A stretch of 37,551 nucleotides of DNA. It comes from an uncultured Verrucomicrobiota bacterium (GTDB taxonomy: Bacteria > Verrucomicrobiota > Verrucomicrobiia > Opitutales > Opitutaceae). A model generated the notes under the pieces. The model was not told where the DNA came from. It ran no database searches and saw only the letters and a list, made by a program, of their open reading frames with translations. A program made the translations under genes and the position numbers. The DNA lies in contig CAIOCT010000042.1 in the NCBI GenBank assembly GCA_903856725.1, forward strand, positions 1 through 37,551. The letters are read 5' to 3'. This document shows, in pieces, positions 35,201 through 37,551 of the stretch (positions within the stretch are counted from its first letter, which is position 1; the number at the start of each line of letters is the position of its first letter).

Positions 35201-36958
35201 ATGAATAGTTTCTCCGAGCAATGTCTCGATATGGCCCGCTCAATGCTGAGCCATAATCTCGACTCCATTAACGCTGACGGCACGATCACTCCGACCGCGG
35301 GCGAAAGCCCTCGTTCTGATGAACCCGGCCATGTCGCCTTCGCCTTAGGCGAATATTATCGGGCCACAGGTGAAACCACCCTTAAAGGTCACGACCTCAT
35401 CGACCTCGCAGCTCGCTGTATTACGGCTCAGGCTTTCACGGAACCTGCCGGCGAAAACGGCGTCGCCTACGCCTCCCTCGGACTCCTTTCCTTCGGCCCT
35501 TCTAAAGAACGTAATCCCGTCTGGGAGCGACTCGTAGAAGAGACCCGCCAAAAATTAGACAAACTGCTGCTCACCCGGAGTGACTACGACAATTACTGGC
35601 AGGCCTTCAATATAGCAAAAGCCGTTTGCCGCTACAGCCTCGGTCTCTCCAAAAAAGACGAAACCTCACGCCTCATTGAGCGCATGGCCGAACGGATCGA
35701 GCAAACCAGCTCCAATGGTTTCTTTGATGATGCGGAGAAAGGCCTAGGCGGTAACTTCAATCTCTATGGCGTGATGGCCCTCGTCTTCACTCGCTCGGCG
35801 TTGCAATTACATGCAAATTCAGCCCTGCGCGAACGCAAGCTACCCACACTGCGAACCTACGCAGAAAAATATATCAAGATGATGCCTGATCTTGTCCGCG
35901 CGGATGGTCTCGGGTGGGCCTATGGACGCAGTGCCGGTGCTTATGGCCAGATGCATTGCATCACACTTATTCTACAAGGTCTCCGTGATGGTTGGGTGCC
36001 CGAGGATCAAAAGAATAAGTATTTCGATATCCTGCGCCGCCTCTTCTATTATTTCTTCCAAACCTACCTCGATCAGGAGCAAGGTTTCCTCGATATCCGG
36101 GACGATGAGCGGACGGCCTATACCTCGCACACCACCCGCATGGCAAATTTTGATGCGGCGCGCTACCTTTGCCAATGGTCCCGTCTGGCCAAAACCGTTA
36201 ACCTGCCTGACGCCTTCAAGATCGATCCCGTTCGCACCAGCGGTCGCTTCGTTATTTTTGATAAGAGCAATCGCAAGGAGCAGGGCCTATTCATTTATCG
36301 AGACGCTGATTCCGGCCTCCATGTTCAGATCCCGCTCGTCAGTTCAGGCGTAGATTGCACCGCCGACAATTTAACGTTCCCCCATTGTCCAGGCATCTTT
36401 GATTGGCCCAACAACGCCTATCTGCCGGTTATGATTCCCGAGCTGACCTTCGGCGAAAACATCACCCTGCCCGCTTTCTACGGGCAAAAATGCGTAACGG
36501 GCCTAGGGCTTAAAAATTCATTCTACTTCCGCTACGAACAACCTGAACTGATCAATAAGAGTGAAGAGATTGTGAAAGGACTCGGCAGCGTGAAAGTGCA
36601 ATGGACTTTCACTGGCAGCAAAATCACAGCCGAATTTGCCTACACCGTCAAAAACCAGGTCCAACTTGATAAATTCCGGATGGCTTTAGTGATCGGCGCG
36701 CCGCACTCCCGTTATCGCGTAGGCAATTCTCCCGTTCTCGGACCACTCGGCCACCGCTGCTCAGTGTTGAAAGATGATTTTCAAGCCAACTGGGCGGAGA
36801 CTGAAGTTGTAAGCGCCGACCCAGCGTATAAAACGAATTACGGCAAGTTGCACTATGTTCAAATGTTCATGCGCGACCATCCGCTGATCATGCGACCAGG
36901 CCAAGTTTATCGTCTGGCCGTAAGCTTTGAACCTGACCTGACCCCAACCGGGGCCTAA
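35201..36958 (+). CDS. Uncharacterised cytoplasmic protein, possible alpha/alpha-toroid plus beta-sandwich
   Basis: A 585-aa protein with no signal peptide. The first ~340 residues are helical with repeating aromatic and Gly-rich turns (GLGWAYGRSAGAYGQMHC near residue 240, FLDIRDDERTAYTSHTTRM near 305), similar in style to (alpha/alpha)6-barrel glycosidases and lyases. The remainder is beta-rich, as in heparinase-like beta-sandwiches. I do not recognise a named family, and an enzyme role on sugars is only an inference from layout. It starts 72 nt after rho in the same direction and may be co-transcribed. Absence of an export signal separates it from the other sugar-active proteins here. Confidence 0.75.
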   Translation: MNSFSEQCLDMARSMLSHNLDSINADGTITPTAGESPRSDEPGHVAFALGEYYRATGETTLKGHDLIDLAARCITAQAFTEPAGENGVAYASLGLLSFGPSKERNPVWERLVEETRQKLDKLLLTRSDYDNYWQAFNIAKAVCRYSLGLSKKDETSRLIERMAERIEQTSSNGFFDDAEKGLGGNFNLYGVMALVFTRSALQLHANSALRERKLPTLRTYAEKYIKMMPDLVRADGLGWAYGRSAGAYGQMHCITLILQGLRDGWVPEDQKNKYFDILRRLFYYFFQTYLDQEQGFLDIRDDERTAYTSHTTRMANFDAARYLCQWSRLAKTVNLPDAFKIDPVRTSGRFVIFDKSNRKEQGLFIYRDADSGLHVQIPLVSSGVDCTADNLTFPHCPGIFDWPNNAYLPVMIPELTFGENITLPAFYGQKCVTGLGLKNSFYFRYEQPELINKSEEIVKGLGSVKVQWTFTGSKITAEFAYTVKNQVQLDKFRMALVIGAPHSRYRVGNSPVLGPLGHRCSVLKDDFQANWAETEVVSADPAYKTNYGKLHYVQMFMRDHPLIMRPGQVYRLAVSFEPDLTPTGA

Positions 36959-36973
36959 TGAGTCCGTCAGGCG

Positions 36974-37008
36974 ATCTCGGGCGGGACTTTTGAGTATCCG
37001 CCCGGGAT
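36974..37008 (+). terminator. 12-bp hairpin after the 585-aa gene (no U-tract)
   Basis: ATCTCGGGCGGG pairs with TCCGCCCGGGAT (36974-36985 with 36997-37008, two G-U pairs) 15 nt after the stop codon. No T-run follows, so it may protect the 3' end or assist termination. The rest of the 213-nt gap to 37171 shows nothing else. Confidence 0.45.
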
Positions 37009-37171
37009 GCGCAATTGGGTCAGTTAGCTCAAGCAGATGCAGGGAGGCTAAACGCGCAGCTGGATCAATGTTACAGTCAAGTTAAATCGTGAGGCAATGG
37101 GTGGCCTATGCTCCGACAGGCTTGCGCGGTCTAATGAGAGCCTATTTATTGAGGGCGTACCCCTAAGTCGT

Positions 37172-37551
37172 ATGAAGCCTACTCCGCAAGACCACGAGAA
37201 CCAGCTGATGAAGCGCGTCCATCGCGAACTGATCGATGATTATGATGAGGAACTCGAGATGGAGCGTGAAGATTGGGAGAAGGTCGACCCAAAGCAGCCG
37301 GCTAAGCCCATCGAAGCGAACAGCTCACGCGAAAGCAGAAATCGTTATTTTAAAGAATTATTCCGGCTTCAAGGCGAACTCGTGAAGATGCATGACTGGA
37401 TCGTCGATACTGGGCACCGTATGGTCATTATTTTTGAAGGTCGGGATGCGGCCGGCAAGGGCGGCGCAATTAAACGCATCACGCAACGCCTCAACCCCCG
37501 CGTCGCCCGCGTCGCTGCTCTCCCAACGCCCTCGAGTCGCGAAAAAACCCA
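37172..37551 (+). CDS. Polyphosphate kinase 2 (PPK2) family, cut by the window edge
   Basis: The first 126 codons of an open frame run off the window. After an acidic leader, a RYFKELFRLQGELVKMHDW segment leads into Walker A-like GRDAAGKGGAIKRI near residues 90-103 and NPRVARVAALPTPSSREKTQ, the family's conserved first half. PPK2 enzymes transfer phosphate between polyphosphate and nucleotides. The ATG at 37172 is the first in frame; an ATG at 37208 is possible. The rest of the protein, including the lid lysines, lies outside. Confidence 0.9.
   Translation, partial: MKPTPQDHENQLMKRVHRELIDDYDEELEMEREDWEKVDPKQPAKPIEANSSRESRNRYFKELFRLQGELVKMHDWIVDTGHRMVIIFEGRDAAGKGGAIKRITQRLNPRVARVAALPTPSSREKT

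Noticed and set aside
34588-35289. 233-aa frame antisense to rho
   Set aside because: A shadow of the conserved Rho motor region.

Overview
The window looks like a chromosomal piece from a Verrucomicrobia bacterium, most likely near Opitutales/Opitutaceae. The reasons are lineage-typical families: a PSCyt1/PSCyt2/PSD1 protein paired with a DUF1501 protein, a pseudopilin set that resembles the 'Verru_Chthon cassette' (A, C, B, D order), and many exported polysaccharide-degrading enzymes. Genes are tightly packed and few starts have a clear Shine-Dalgarno. No phage, IS or CRISPR is visible.

Layout. (1) 16-2501 (+): an exported alginate-lyase-superfamily protein and a GH88 unsaturated glucuronyl hydrolase overlapping by ATGA. 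(2) 2604-4787 (-): an exported octaheme c-type cytochrome with HEAT/TPR-like repeats. (3) 4952-7987 (+): a large exported GH2-type enzyme with Gln at the usual acid/base Glu position, convergent with hrpB (8021-10621, -). (4) 10903-11772 (+): a PhyH-type Fe(II)/2-oxoglutarate dioxygenase. (5) 11982-14882 (+): a heparinase II/III-type lyase. (6) 14883-16328: a 1.4 kb interval without a large gene. It holds a terminator-like hairpin, a triple 9-mer repeat with a perfect 14-bp hairpin, a roughly 840-nt GNRA-rich structured RNA that ends in a clear intrinsic terminator (15882-15918), a second long hairpin, and a possible 75-aa minus-strand gene. (7) 16329-19720 (+): two tandem, partly duplicated sensor kinases that each begin with a receiver domain. 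(8) 19876-22000: a beta-propeller glycosidase-like protein (-), a CAU-anticodon tRNA (+) and an SGNH hydrolase (-). (9) 22210-26897 (+): the PSCyt/PSD1 and DUF1501 pair. (10) 33856 down to 26922 (-): acetyl-CoA synthetase followed after 13 nt by six overlapping prepilin-like genes. (11) 33953-36958 (+): an unusual short Rho factor and an uncharacterised cytoplasmic protein. (12) 37172 to the edge (+): the start of a PPK2 polyphosphate kinase.

How it fits together. The alginate-lyase-like, GH88, GH2, heparinase II/III, propeller and SGNH genes suggest extracellular breakdown of uronic-acid-rich, possibly acylated polysaccharide. Lyases make unsaturated oligomers and GH88 removes the unsaturated end sugar. 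The pseudopilin operon would serve a type II-secretion/type IV-pilus-like machine. The large RNA is the least explained element and the best candidate for something undescribed; I could not assign it to RNase P, tmRNA, SRP RNA, rRNA or a group I/II intron by eye.
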